Under the pieces are notes generated by a model that did not search any database, was not told the DNA's origin, and saw only the letters and a list, made by a program, of their open reading frames with translations. Position numbers and translations under genes: made by a program. A stretch of 64,000 nt of DNA, from assembly GCF_000422865.1 (NCBI RefSeq), contig NZ_AUGW01000012.1, positions 102,280 through 166,279 of the forward strand. Reading direction: 5' to 3'. This DNA comes from Oceanospirillum maris DSM 6286. Its GTDB lineage: Bacteria; Pseudomonadota; Gammaproteobacteria; Pseudomonadales; Halomonadaceae. Of this stretch, positions 1 to 8,124 are shown in pieces; the first letter of the stretch is position 1; each line of letters begins with the position of its first letter.

Positions 1-729
1 AATATCAAGCTGCTGGCTCAAGTCCGCAATTTCTTTCGCCTGTTCATTCGATAGCTCTACGACCCAAGCGTGGCTATCGGGCGACACCTCAGATGACGAT
101 TCTTGCTTTAGCGCTGGCTTCTGTGGCGGTTTAGATGGTTGCTTTGCCGGTGTTTTAGCTCCTTGATTAGCGCCTTGGGGTGGTCTAGCACTAGATTCGG
201 CAGAGGAATTCCGGTTAGGCGGACTATTCCGCACAGGCGAAGCATTTCGATTTGGCGGACCATTCCTATTTACAGGAGCGCTTCGAGATGCGAGATTTTT
301 TGCCTCTTGCTTAAGCGCAGTTGCTTGTTTGGTCAATCCTGCGGTTTGCTTTTCTAGCTGGGTAATAACCTCAAAGCGTTCATCCGCTAATTGCTCAAGC
401 TTTTGTTTTTCCTGCTGAAATTCAGCTTGAGCCTGCTCAACCGCCTGCCTTTTCTCACGTTCCATCTGTTTCAGAAATTGCTGAAACACTTGTTCCTGCA
501 TCGATTGAAAATTTTGCTTAAAACTTTTCTGTACCGCAGGGCTCTTATTCACCCCAGCTTTAGGCTTAATATTAAGAAATTGCTGCAAAGCCTCAGTACA
601 TAAAGAGTATGGTTGACCAGTTGCAAGGTGTAGTTGCCCAGCAGTTATCGAAGTAACGGACTTGCCTTCACTAAGCCACTGTTCAATCTGCTGGTTACAG
701 ATATTTAAAGGAGTATCTTCTGATTTCAT
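1..729 (-). CDS. Coiled-coil protein with KfrA-like N-terminus (partial, 3' end beyond window)
   Basis: The reading frame begins with ATG at 727-729 and runs off the left edge with no stop; 243 residues are visible. The first ~65 residues look like a small helical DNA-binding region, with a segment IEQWLSEGKSVTS followed by a second helix around CTEALQQFL. This resembles the N-terminal domain of KfrA-type proteins. Residues ~75-155 are rich in Q, E and K and are a likely coiled coil. A proline/asparagine-rich linker follows, with repeated PPNRN and PVRN motifs, then a second charged segment at the edge. The KfrA resemblance is from memory and modest. A DNA-binding or nucleoid-associated role is inference. 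The gene stands alone upstream of a BCCT transporter and no clear Shine-Dalgarno sequence was seen. Confidence 0.7.
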   Translation of the reverse strand, partial: MKSEDTPLNICNQQIEQWLSEGKSVTSITAGQLHLATGQPYSLCTEALQQFLNIKPKAGVNKSPAVQKSFKQNFQSMQEQVFQQFLKQMEREKRQAVEQAQAEFQQEKQKLEQLADERFEVITQLEKQTAGLTKQATALKQEAKNLASRSAPVNRNGPPNRNASPVRNSPPNRNSSAESSARPPQGANQGAKTPAKQPSKPPQKPALKQESSSEVSPDSHAWVVELSNEQAKEIADLSQQLDI

Positions 730-968
730 AACGGCTCAACGTCACTGTCGCTGCGTGTAAGGGATTTGTATATTAACGGTATTCTCTCAGATCTTTAATC
801 ACTCTTTAGTAAAAATATAATAAAGATCGTTATCAATCTTAGTGTTATCCGAAGACTCAAGTTTGCCTATCTAGAATCAAGCCTCACTTTAAACGCAAAC
901 AGCAAGGCACGATCCTAGATCGTATATGCACAGTAACTTAAATAACGACATAAAATAGAATTATTTTT

Positions 969-2702
969 TTATCGCCGCTCTAAAGCTTCTATTACAGCCT
1001 GCTCTTGGCGCAAGCGTTCTTCCTCTTTTATTCGGGCGTCTTCCTTGGCCTGGGCTTCTTTAAGGGCTTTCTCCTCTGCCTTAATCTCTGCTTTAGCCTC
1101 TGATTCTTTAGTTACTTTCTCAATATCATCGGTAACAGCCCAAGGCTCTGCAGGTGATGGACTTAACTCACCATGGCGCGGTGCAAAACGTTCTTTTGAT
1201 AAGGCTTTAAGCAGGCCAATGACCATGCAAATCACAACCAATGAAAACGGCATTGCCGCAGTAATAACCGCTGACTGTAGTGTTTCAAGACCACCGGCGA
1301 TCAGAAGTACTGCAGTTAATAAGGCTAAAAAAACACCCCAAATAATACGATGAATGGCCGGTGGATCAGCATCACCACCGGATAAAATAGTGTTAATCAC
1401 CAAAGTACCGGCATTAGCAGAGGTAATTAAGTAAGTGCCAATCAACACAATTAAGAGTGTTGATATCATCGGTGTCAAAACACCTAGATCCATACCTTCA
1501 ACGGTAATAAATAAAGCCGTTGAGACATCATTTTGTACTGCTGCCGACACATTGCCAGTCCCTGTTAGCTCTTGGAACAAAGCCGTACCGCCAAAAAGGC
1601 CAATCCAAACAATCGTGATCACCGTGGGCACTAAAAGCACGCCCATCACAAACTCACCAAAGCTTCGACCTCGGGATATACGAGCAATAAACATGCCGAC
1701 AAACGGTGACCATGCCAGCCACCACCCCCAGAAAAACACGGTCCATTCAGACTGCCAGTTATCGCCTTGGGTTACATTAGTATGAAAAGTCATACGAATA
1801 AGAGACTGAATATAATCACCCGTTGCCTCAATCGTCATACCAATAAGGTACTGGGTTGGGCCAAAAAACAGCATAAACAGCACAGCTGTGATACTCAGCC
1901 AGAAATTCATCTCCGACAACAGGCGCACACCACGGGAAACACCAGACACCACCGATGCCGTGGCGATAAACATAATGACCCCGATGACCGTTAGCTGTAA
2001 GCCGGTTGAATTCTCTAAGCCAAAGACCTGATGCAGACCCGCATTCATCTGCTGAACACCCAATCCCAAGGTTGTTGCGATACCAAATACCGTACCAAAC
2101 ACCGCCAGCAAATCGACTAAATCACCTAATGGCCCACGCACTTTTTCACCCAAAATAGGGTACAACACAGAGCGCACCGTTAACGGCAGATCATGCCGGT
2201 AAGCAAAATAGGCCATGGTCAGTGCGACAAAGGAGAAAATCGCCCAGCCATTAACCCCCCAGTGAAAAAATGAGAGCCGCATAGCAATAACCGCAGCATC
2301 ACCGTCTGAAATCCCCGGCGTTAAGAAGGGGTTGTCATGCAGCTGCATCACCGGCTGCGCCACCGACCAGAACAAAATACCTACCCCAGTACCGGCGGCA
2401 AATAACATACTGATCCAGGCAAAAAAAGTGAATTCGGGCCGTTCCCAATCACGCCCTAACCGCACCTTTTTGTAGCGCCCTGTGCCTAACCAAAGCATAA
2501 AAAATAGCAGAAATGCCACCAGTAGCACGTAATACCATTCAAGAAAGGGGTCAAGCCAACTACGAACCATAGCAACGCCTTGTGCGCTGGCTTCAGTAAA
2601 CAGGCTACCCATTACTAGAGTCGTTAGAACCATAATAATGGAAACTTGTGTCATCAAAGGATTCATACCCTTGAACAAGCCTTTTTCGGCCTGATTATAC
2701 AT
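969..2702 (-). CDS. BCCT family betaine/carnitine/choline transporter
   Basis: This 577-residue inner-membrane protein belongs to the betaine-choline-carnitine transporter family, which imports quaternary ammonium osmolytes or nutrients with Na+ or H+. The family signature is present in the stretch WGWWLAWSPFVGMFIARISR (about residues 322-341), and the aromatic WSVAQP and HWGVNGWAIF segments are typical. About twelve hydrophobic helices can be traced. The C-terminal ~60 residues form a highly charged Glu/Lys/Ala tail likely to be a coiled coil; such tails act as osmosensors in BetP-like members, so osmotic regulation is possible. The start has a good AAGGAG five bases upstream. The exact substrate cannot be read from the sequence, and no choline oxidation genes lie nearby. 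Confidence 0.94.
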   Translation of the reverse strand: MYNQAEKGLFKGMNPLMTQVSIIMVLTTLVMGSLFTEASAQGVAMVRSWLDPFLEWYYVLLVAFLLFFMLWLGTGRYKKVRLGRDWERPEFTFFAWISMLFAAGTGVGILFWSVAQPVMQLHDNPFLTPGISDGDAAVIAMRLSFFHWGVNGWAIFSFVALTMAYFAYRHDLPLTVRSVLYPILGEKVRGPLGDLVDLLAVFGTVFGIATTLGLGVQQMNAGLHQVFGLENSTGLQLTVIGVIMFIATASVVSGVSRGVRLLSEMNFWLSITAVLFMLFFGPTQYLIGMTIEATGDYIQSLIRMTFHTNVTQGDNWQSEWTVFFWGWWLAWSPFVGMFIARISRGRSFGEFVMGVLLVPTVITIVWIGLFGGTALFQELTGTGNVSAAVQNDVSTALFITVEGMDLGVLTPMISTLLIVLIGTYLITSANAGTLVINTILSGGDADPPAIHRIIWGVFLALLTAVLLIAGGLETLQSAVITAAMPFSLVVICMVIGLLKALSKERFAPRHGELSPSPAEPWAVTDDIEKVTKESEAKAEIKAEEKALKEAQAKEDARIKEEERLRQEQAVIEALERR

Positions 2703-2818
2703 ATCTGCTCCTTGGTTACAGATGCTTTTTCTACAGATAAGGTATTTCTCAGCTGTAATTTGCTTGCAACCCTAACCAAATCACAGAGATATTCAAGATG
2801 AATCGCTCACAAGTATCA

Positions 2819-3748
2819 TTAAACCGTTTTCAATGCATTCGCGGCACCAAAGGGAACATGAACCATGGCTAGATTTTCCGCATTTAGATGACTCGTTTGG
2901 TCATCAAAGAACAGGTGAGGCTGAAAAATGTCGAGGATACGTCCTTTATCCATACCGCCGAGAAAGAAGGTTTCATTAGCCGATACCCCCCAGCTTTCAA
3001 GCGTAGTAATAACGCGCTCATGGCTGGGTGCGCCACGAGCCGTAATAATAGCTGTCCGTAGAATACGTTCATAATCACTGTCTTGCTGTAACCGAGCATC
3101 TTCAAGGGCCTGTAGCTTAGATAGCTTTTGGAACAACCCCGCCAACGGCCCCGGATTGTGTACTCGATTTTGATTCTGCTGCTCGTACTCCTGAAACTGC
3201 TCTAAACCATTCTCTTTAAAAACCGTCTCTGATTCATCATCAGCCAGTACCCCATCAAAATCGAAGGCGATACGTAGGCCAGAATCAGCTTCGTTATCTT
3301 TCACTTGGGAAGGTAAAACCAAACCTGCGGGATACTCTGCGTGTACCGCAGAACGAACATCCCCTTCATTGCCTGATAAAAACAGCGACGCATTAAACGC
3401 TGGAATATAAGAAAAAGGTGAGGCTCCACTGACAAAAGCCGCCCGTGTAATACCCAAACCATAATGCTCTATCGAACGAAAGACCCGTCTGCCCGTTGCC
3501 GGTGAGTTTCTCGACAACAGCACCACTTCTATCGGTTGCTCATCAGGAAAACGTTGATTAAAACTCAGAAAACGCCGAATAAAGGGAAAGGCCACACCAT
3601 GCGCTAGAACCTTATCCAGATTTTTCTCCTGAAAGGCTTTATAGGCTAATGGGCCTTCCTGTCGAAACACCGTATCCGACTCGGTTAAATCAAACAGAGC
3701 GCTGGATGACACCGCAATGACTAGCTTATCTTCTATAGGAAATGCCAT
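2819..3748 (-). CDS. Cytosolic 5'-nucleotidase (NT5C1-like, PF06189)
   Basis: The 309-residue product matches the bacterial relatives of cytosolic 5'-nucleotidase I, which dephosphorylate nucleoside monophosphates. The HAD-like catalytic motif AFDFDGVLADDESE is clear near residue 160, and FFDDQTSHL near the C-terminus supplies the later acidic residues. I start it at ATG 3746-3748 (MAFPIEDKLVIAVSSSALFDL), where family similarity begins. The frame stays open for 54 more codons upstream into the 3' end of cobB, but that extension consists of a degenerate pentapeptide encoded by a 15-bp repeat and looks non-genuine. The gene follows cobB on the same strand, so co-transcription is likely. Salvage of nucleotides is inferred from the family. 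Confidence 0.88.
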   Translation of the reverse strand: MAFPIEDKLVIAVSSSALFDLTESDTVFRQEGPLAYKAFQEKNLDKVLAHGVAFPFIRRFLSFNQRFPDEQPIEVVLLSRNSPATGRRVFRSIEHYGLGITRAAFVSGASPFSYIPAFNASLFLSGNEGDVRSAVHAEYPAGLVLPSQVKDNEADSGLRIAFDFDGVLADDESETVFKENGLEQFQEYEQQNQNRVHNPGPLAGLFQKLSKLQALEDARLQQDSDYERILRTAIITARGAPSHERVITTLESWGVSANETFFLGGMDKGRILDIFQPHLFFDDQTSHLNAENLAMVHVPFGAANALKTV

Positions 3749-3860
3749 ACCATAATAGTCCCATATTAAAGAGCTCCGTGTTAAAAAGTTCCGTGTTAAA
3801 AAGTTCCGTATTAAAGAGCCCGTGCTAAAGAATTCCTTGCGACTTAAATTATTCCAAATT
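3749..3860 (-). repeat. Degenerate 15-bp tandem repeat between cobB and the nucleotidase gene
   Basis: Read on the minus strand, the spacer is made of about six units of the form GGAACTTTTTAACAC. Two adjacent units are identical and the others diverged (for example GGAATTCTTTAGCAC and GGAGCTCTTTAATAT). The period is a multiple of three and the array keeps the nucleotidase frame open (FLTRN, FLTRS and SLIWD blocks), which explains the apparent N-terminal extension of that gene. The array starts at the cobB stop codon and ends at the next ATG. Replication-slippage expansion is the likely origin. Confidence 0.75.
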
Positions 3861-5237
3861 AAACCATGCCACATTAAACAAAGCCGCAACGGCGCTAGGG
3901 TTAGAACCAAAAAACAGGTGCAGGTAGCTGGCCGTTAAGCCTTTACTTCGAAAGATCGACTCACCTGGAGCAGAATGGCGCTGGCGACGGCCATAGGCGA
4001 TAGGCTCCGGCGTATTGGCGCTCAGGGAACGATGATGAGCATGACCACGAATATCTCCCTCTGGCAGAGGTGCCGTTTGCATCCCTTGGCATCCTCGCTT
4101 ACCGCGCATAGCCCCCTCACCTTTCAGCAATCCCAACATGGGATAGGTGTTTTCCTCTAAATCGGTCAGAGTATCGAGACAATAAAGAAACCCGCCACAC
4201 TCAGCTAAGATCGGCTTTTCAGCCTGATAAAATGCCTGTATCGACCGCACCATCGCAGTATTAGCCGATAGCGCCTTAGCGTGTAATTCAGGATAGCCAC
4301 CGGCTAACCAAAGCCCATCGGCTGCGGGAAGTTCACTATCGGTTAGCGGAGAGAAAAAGCAATACTGCGCCCCAAGCTGCTGCAACAACCGAAGGTTTGA
4401 ATCATAGATAAAACTAAAGGCCGCATCTTTAGCGATCGCAATCGTTTTACCCGCAAGAGGTTGGCTCTCTAAGGCTGGGTCAATCTCTAGCGGCCCTGAG
4501 GCACTAAACTCAACGACCTCCGGCAACTTAAGGATAGTCTGCCCTAAGAGCAATTCAGCGCCTTTATTAAAGCGTGCCTCAAGTTCCTCCGTCACCTCAT
4601 CGGCCTGAACTAAGCCCAAGTGCCGCTCAGGTAATGCCATTTCAGGATCTTTTGCCAACATGGCTAAGATTGGAAAGTCAGCCGGAAGCACGTCTTCAAT
4701 CAGCTCCCGATGGCGGGCGCTAGCGCAGCCATTCGCAATCAAGCCCGCAAATTTAAGACTGGGGCGATATTGAGACAAACCTAAGGCTACAACGCCTGCC
4801 GTTTGCGCCATACCTTTAACATCCATCACCAGCGCCAAAGGAATACCAAAACGCTCCGCTAGATCAGCACTAGATGGCGTACCATCAAACAGCCCCATAA
4901 CTCCTTCGATCAAAATAAGATCCGCTTCTTGGGCTGCGGTATAGAGCATCTGCTGGCAATAGGCATCACCGGCCATCCACATATCCAACTGCTCGACCGA
5001 CTGACCAGAAGCCTGCGCTAAGATTTGTGGATCAAGGTAATCCGGCCCTGTTTTAAACACTCGCACCACCTTGCCCTGTAAACGATAGGCACGGGCGATA
5101 GCCGCCGTTATGGTCGTTTTACCTGACCCAGACGCTGGGGCCGCTAAGAAAAGAGCGGGGCAGCTTACCGTTTGCGGTGTATTTTTAGATGATGACGGTG
5201 TGTTTTTAGATGATGAGTTAGATGGCGACGTAGACAT
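3849..5237 (-). CDS. cobB: Cobyrinate a,c-diamide synthase (CobB/CbiA)
   Basis: This 462-residue enzyme amidates the a and c carboxylates of cobyrinic acid using ATP and glutamine. The N-terminal dethiobiotin-synthetase-like ATPase domain shows the P-loop APASGSGKTT (about residues 33-42), followed by KTGPDYLDP and LIEGVMGLFDG, both typical of CobB/CbiA. The C-terminal class I glutamine amidotransferase domain has the nucleophile motif AECGGFLY and a terminal GHAHH segment. The N-terminus carries a low-complexity tandem SSSKNTP duplication. No other corrinoid gene lies in the window, so the gene is isolated from its pathway; partial salvage or a distant cob cluster are both possible. It lies downstream of the F420 genes on the same strand, separated by 225 bases containing two hairpins. 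Confidence 0.9.
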   Translation of the reverse strand: MSTSPSNSSSKNTPSSSKNTPQTVSCPALFLAAPASGSGKTTITAAIARAYRLQGKVVRVFKTGPDYLDPQILAQASGQSVEQLDMWMAGDAYCQQMLYTAAQEADLILIEGVMGLFDGTPSSADLAERFGIPLALVMDVKGMAQTAGVVALGLSQYRPSLKFAGLIANGCASARHRELIEDVLPADFPILAMLAKDPEMALPERHLGLVQADEVTEELEARFNKGAELLLGQTILKLPEVVEFSASGPLEIDPALESQPLAGKTIAIAKDAAFSFIYDSNLRLLQQLGAQYCFFSPLTDSELPAADGLWLAGGYPELHAKALSANTAMVRSIQAFYQAEKPILAECGGFLYCLDTLTDLEENTYPMLGLLKGEGAMRGKRGCQGMQTAPLPEGDIRGHAHHRSLSANTPEPIAYGRRQRHSAPGESIFRSKGLTASYLHLFFGSNPSAVAALFNVAWFNLE

Positions 5238-5352
5238 AGTGTTAGATCACTTAGCATAAAAGAAAAAGCGCTAGTGTGCGGTTTGTCCTGTTAGGGATCA
5301 AGCTATTCGGCGATTCATTATTAAAATACGGCAACTCATTATTTGAAAGCAC

Positions 5353-5432
5353 AGCAAAGAACCGCCAGGCGGCTCTTGCTTAATTAAGAAGGGAGAAGAA
5401 ACTAGCGACGGCCCACAACCGGCCGTTCGCTA
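5353..5432 (-). terminator. Two hairpins downstream of the F420/LLM operon
   Basis: Two imperfect inverted repeats lie between the LLM stop and cobB. One is at 5353-5380 (AGCAAGAGCCGC pairing with GCGGTTCTTTGCT with a bulge). The other is at 5403-5432 (TAGCGAaCGGCC pairing with GGCCGtCGCTA). Neither is followed by a strong U-run, so they may be weak or Rho-assisted terminators, or mRNA 3'-end stabilisers. Confidence 0.4.
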
Positions 5433-5462
5433 ATAACGGACTATCGATGACTTCAACGGATT

Positions 5463-6479
5463 TTATTGGGACGCGTCCGCTTTAAACTGAGGAATAATAT
5501 GTTTGCCATATTGGGCGATAATATTCTCTTCATCGCCATTATCCAGATAGATATTAAACTGAGTGGTTCCCGCATCTTCCAGATCACGAATCTTAGCAAT
5601 ATGATCCTCAACACGGCCCAGTACGCAGAAGCTTTTTACAATATCTTCCGTAATAAAATCCAGGTACGGGTTATCGCTCTGGCCATGTTTGGAGTAATCA
5701 TAACCGCGACGTTTCTCGATATAGTCGGTCAGGCTTCGTGGCACCAAACCTGAATCACTACCGTATTTTTCCACAATATCCGCAACATGATTACCTACCA
5801 TGGCGGGATACCATTTTGTGTGCTCTACGCAGTAATCCATATCACCAAAATACGCAGGGGCTGCGGCCTGTACTTTAAAGTTGCTCATATCACGGCCTGC
5901 GGCTTCGCCTGCGCTTTTAGCCTGATCAGCAAACCATTTAACCAGGCTGGGGTCGCCAATTTGCAGAATAACGCCATCGCCGACTTCACCCGCCGTTTTA
6001 AGCGCTTTAGGGCCGTAGGCACCAATCCAAACCGGTAGTTCATAACCGGTTGCCCAAGGCAGTTTCACCGGCTCTTCGCACTCGCCGTATTCCACCTCTT
6101 CACCGCGTACCATCGCTTTAACTTTTTGGGTAAATTCTGCTACACGGGCTAAAGGCGCTGGTTTTTTCCCCATAACCCGCATGGATGAATCTCCACGCCC
6201 CAGACCGATATCAAAACGGCCATTACTCTGGTGGGCCAAACTGGCATACAGACTGGCGGCCAGTGACCAATCACGAATATTAGGGTTGGTGACACAGGGG
6301 CCAAAGCGCAGCTTGGTGGTGTGTTCCATACACATCGCCATTGCCACGAAGGATTCGCGCCATAGAATATGAGAATCATAAAACCAGCAGTAATCAAAAC
6401 CAGCAGCTTCCGCCTGACGTACAAGGTGACGGGCGCGATCTGGGCTGACAAAGCCTTTAAAGGTGATACCAAATTCCAT
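5463..6479 (-). CDS. F420-dependent LLM-class oxidoreductase (Mer-like, TIGR03842/CPS_4043-like)
   Basis: This 338-residue protein has a luciferase-like (LLM) TIM-barrel sequence of the F420-binding type. It opens with MEFGITFKGF, then AEAAGFDYCWFYDSH, and carries the GRFDIGLGRGDSSMR segment reminiscent of methylene-tetrahydromethanopterin reductase (Mer), then ELPVWIGAYGPKALKTAGEVGDGVI. From memory it fits the TIGR03842 family first noted in Colwellia. It lies 125 bases downstream of npdG at the end of the F420 operon, with GAGG before the ATG. Its neighbours point to a hydride transfer on a pyrimidine or related cyclic ureide with F420H2. It does not resemble RutA, the FMN/O2 uracil monooxygenase. 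F420 use is well supported by context and family; the substrate is inference. Confidence 0.88.
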   Translation of the reverse strand: MEFGITFKGFVSPDRARHLVRQAEAAGFDYCWFYDSHILWRESFVAMAMCMEHTTKLRFGPCVTNPNIRDWSLAASLYASLAHQSNGRFDIGLGRGDSSMRVMGKKPAPLARVAEFTQKVKAMVRGEEVEYGECEEPVKLPWATGYELPVWIGAYGPKALKTAGEVGDGVILQIGDPSLVKWFADQAKSAGEAAGRDMSNFKVQAAAPAYFGDMDYCVEHTKWYPAMVGNHVADIVEKYGSDSGLVPRSLTDYIEKRRGYDYSKHGQSDNPYLDFITEDIVKSFCVLGRVEDHIAKIRDLEDAGTTQFNIYLDNGDEENIIAQYGKHIIPQFKADASQ

Positions 6480-6604
6480 AAGAGTTACCTCGGGTATTAT
6501 TGTTTGACTGTTATTTATTGGTTTCTTTCTATTGTTTCTTTTTTTCTGTTATTTCTTTTTGCCACTGCTTCGCTAAGGCTTAAACATTAAGCTCCAGGCT
6601 TGAA

Positions 6605-7267
6605 TTAATGCTCTGGGGGACAGATACGAATCCCCGCATGGGAAAAAGGCACTTCTTTTGAGATATTCAGCCGAATCAAAATAGGGGTAATCGCTTCGAT
6701 GCAGCGGGCACTTTCTGCTAGCCCTGCGTTATAAGCGGTGGTGCCCAACCGTTCACAGAGCGCCATCACTTTTTTCTTCGCGGCAAGGTCGTTACCACAA
6801 ACCAGCAGATCGCAGTTAATAGGGGCATCCAGATTGTTTAGCGTTACCGCTGAAACGTTATGCAGGGCACCCACCACAGGAATCTCATCCCCAAGCACCG
6901 CTTGAGCGGCCTCGGTGGCGGAACCCTCTGGTGGCATACTGACCGCTTTAGGGTTGCCCTCGGCAAGAGGCACCACGATATCCACCAGTATTTTTCCGTT
7001 GAGTAAGGGCTTAATCTGCTCTAACGTGGCGTTATGGCCGCTGAACGGTACTGATAGCACCACAATCTCGTCACTGGCCTGTACGGCGCTGGCAATATCA
7101 CAGCCGCTTAAATGCTGCCCATCGAACATGCTATTGAGTTCATCAGCCAACGCGGCGGCTTTATCGCCATCCCGTGAACCAATCACCACATCAACACCGG
7201 CCAGCGCTAAACGCTTGGCAAGCCCTTTGCCCTGCGGGCCTGTACCACCAATAATGGCTACTTTCAT
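6605..7267 (-). CDS. npdG: NADPH-dependent F420 reductase (Fno/NpdG)
   Basis: The 220-residue product begins [20 protein letters not shown], the Rossmann dinucleotide fold typical of F420H2:NADP oxidoreductase, followed by [11 protein letters not shown] for NADPH phosphate recognition. It would interconvert NADPH + F420 and NADP + F420H2 in the cytoplasm. I chose ATG 7265-7267 because it overlaps the cofE stop as ATGA and starts exactly at the domain; a longer in-frame version would run into cofE. Translational coupling to cofE is therefore likely. In this operon it is the only obvious electron feed for F420. Confidence 0.93.
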   Translation of the reverse strand: MKVAIIGGTGPQGKGLAKRLALAGVDVVIGSRDGDKAAALADELNSMFDGQHLSGCDIASAVQASDEIVVLSVPFSGHNATLEQIKPLLNGKILVDIVVPLAEGNPKAVSMPPEGSATEAAQAVLGDEIPVVGALHNVSAVTLNNLDAPINCDLLVCGNDLAAKKKVMALCERLGTTAYNAGLAESARCIEAITPILIRLNISKEVPFSHAGIRICPPEH

Positions 7268-8124
7268 CGGAATAAATCCTCTTGTTGCGCTCGAATCAGA
7301 TCCTGACCCGAGCTGTCGGTTGCTTGCCAATCAAGACCACGAAAGACAATTACGGGGGTTTGTGCGCTTTTATCCATCAGCAGACCAGAAGCTGCCGCCA
7401 GCTCATCCGCCAATGCCGGAGCAGTAACGGTCAGGGGGCGACCGTAGGCATCGGTTTCACCGGCCATCAGGTTTAAAGCAGGAACATTCGCCACACCAAT
7501 GGCGACATTGGTTTGACCTAAACGCCAAGGTCGGCCAAAGGTATCGCTGATAATCACCCCTAGGGTGATGCCAAAATGCGCCTCCAGTTGACCCGCAATC
7601 GCCTTGGCACTGGCGTCCGGGTCATCTGGCAATGTGATCAGGATATCGGGGTCATCCGAGTTGGATTCATCCACCGCGGCATTGGCACAAATATAGCCCC
7701 GCTTATGCTCAGCGATAAGCACACCTTCCTGCTGCTCAGGTCGGCGTACCGCTCGCAGAATCCGTTTTGACTGATCGATAATAATCTGTACTTTTCGGGG
7801 GTCTTTGCGCACGCTTTCCGCCAGATCAAGGGCGGACTGCGTCGGTGTCACCTCAGACAGACGGCGTAAAGCACCTTCACATTTAGACACCACTTTATGG
7901 GCGATCACGAGGATGTCACCGTTGACCAGAGCAACCTCGTTGTGATCCAGATGGGCGATAAGCAGGTCTGCCAGGCTATCCCCCGTTTTAAAATGCGGTA
8001 AACCTTCCAGTCGGAATACATTAAGACCAGTAGGTGTTTTCTGATTTGATGTTGGTGCAGATGCAGGTTTAGGTTTAGGTGCAGATGCAGATGCAGATGT
8101 CAATAAAGATGCAGCATTAGGCAT
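7264..8124 (-). CDS. cofE: Coenzyme F420-0:L-glutamate ligase (CofE)
   Basis: The 286-residue product matches CofE / the N-terminal half of FbiB, which adds L-glutamate residues to F420-0 with GTP. Recognisable segments are [16 protein letters not shown], the [13 protein letters not shown] motif and [22 protein letters not shown], all hallmark CofE regions. The length fits stand-alone CofE, without the FbiB C-terminal nitroreductase-like domain. The first ~30 residues are a low-complexity Ser/Ala/Pro/Lys tract encoded by repeated GATGCA hexamers, upstream of the conserved start at [11 protein letters not shown]. It overlaps cofC by 8 bases and npdG by 4. Confidence 0.94.
   Translation of the reverse strand: MPNAASLLTSASASAPKPKPASAPTSNQKTPTGLNVFRLEGLPHFKTGDSLADLLIAHLDHNEVALVNGDILVIAHKVVSKCEGALRRLSEVTPTQSALDLAESVRKDPRKVQIIIDQSKRILRAVRRPEQQEGVLIAEHKRGYICANAAVDESNSDDPDILITLPDDPDASAKAIAGQLEAHFGITLGVIISDTFGRPWRLGQTNVAIGVANVPALNLMAGETDAYGRPLTVTAPALADELAAASGLLMDKSAQTPVIVFRGLDWQATDSSGQDLIRAQQEDLFR

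Noticed and set aside
139-603. Plus-strand reading frames opposite the left-edge coiled-coil gene
   Set aside because: They lie entirely antisense to a longer frame with sensible coiled-coil composition, and their products are Leu/Arg-rich with no recognisable motif.
909-923. ACGATC-CTA-GATCGT palindrome downstream of the BCCT gene
   Set aside because: It is short, has no U-run and no recognised regulator; it could be a weak terminator or chance.
1045-1994. Plus-strand frames within the BCCT gene
   Set aside because: They are antisense shadows of a well-supported membrane transporter gene.
3749-3910. N-terminal extension of the 5'-nucleotidase
   Set aside because: It is encoded by the 15-bp repeat and by the 3' end of cobB in another frame, and is outside the conserved domain.
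5238-5462. Cobalamin riboswitch upstream of cobB
   Set aside because: No B12-box-like conserved sequence was seen; only two hairpins belonging to the upstream operon's 3' end.
5463-6479. RutA-type uracil monooxygenase
   Set aside because: The sequence resembles Mer-type F420 enzymes, not the longer RutA, and no rutB-F genes accompany it.
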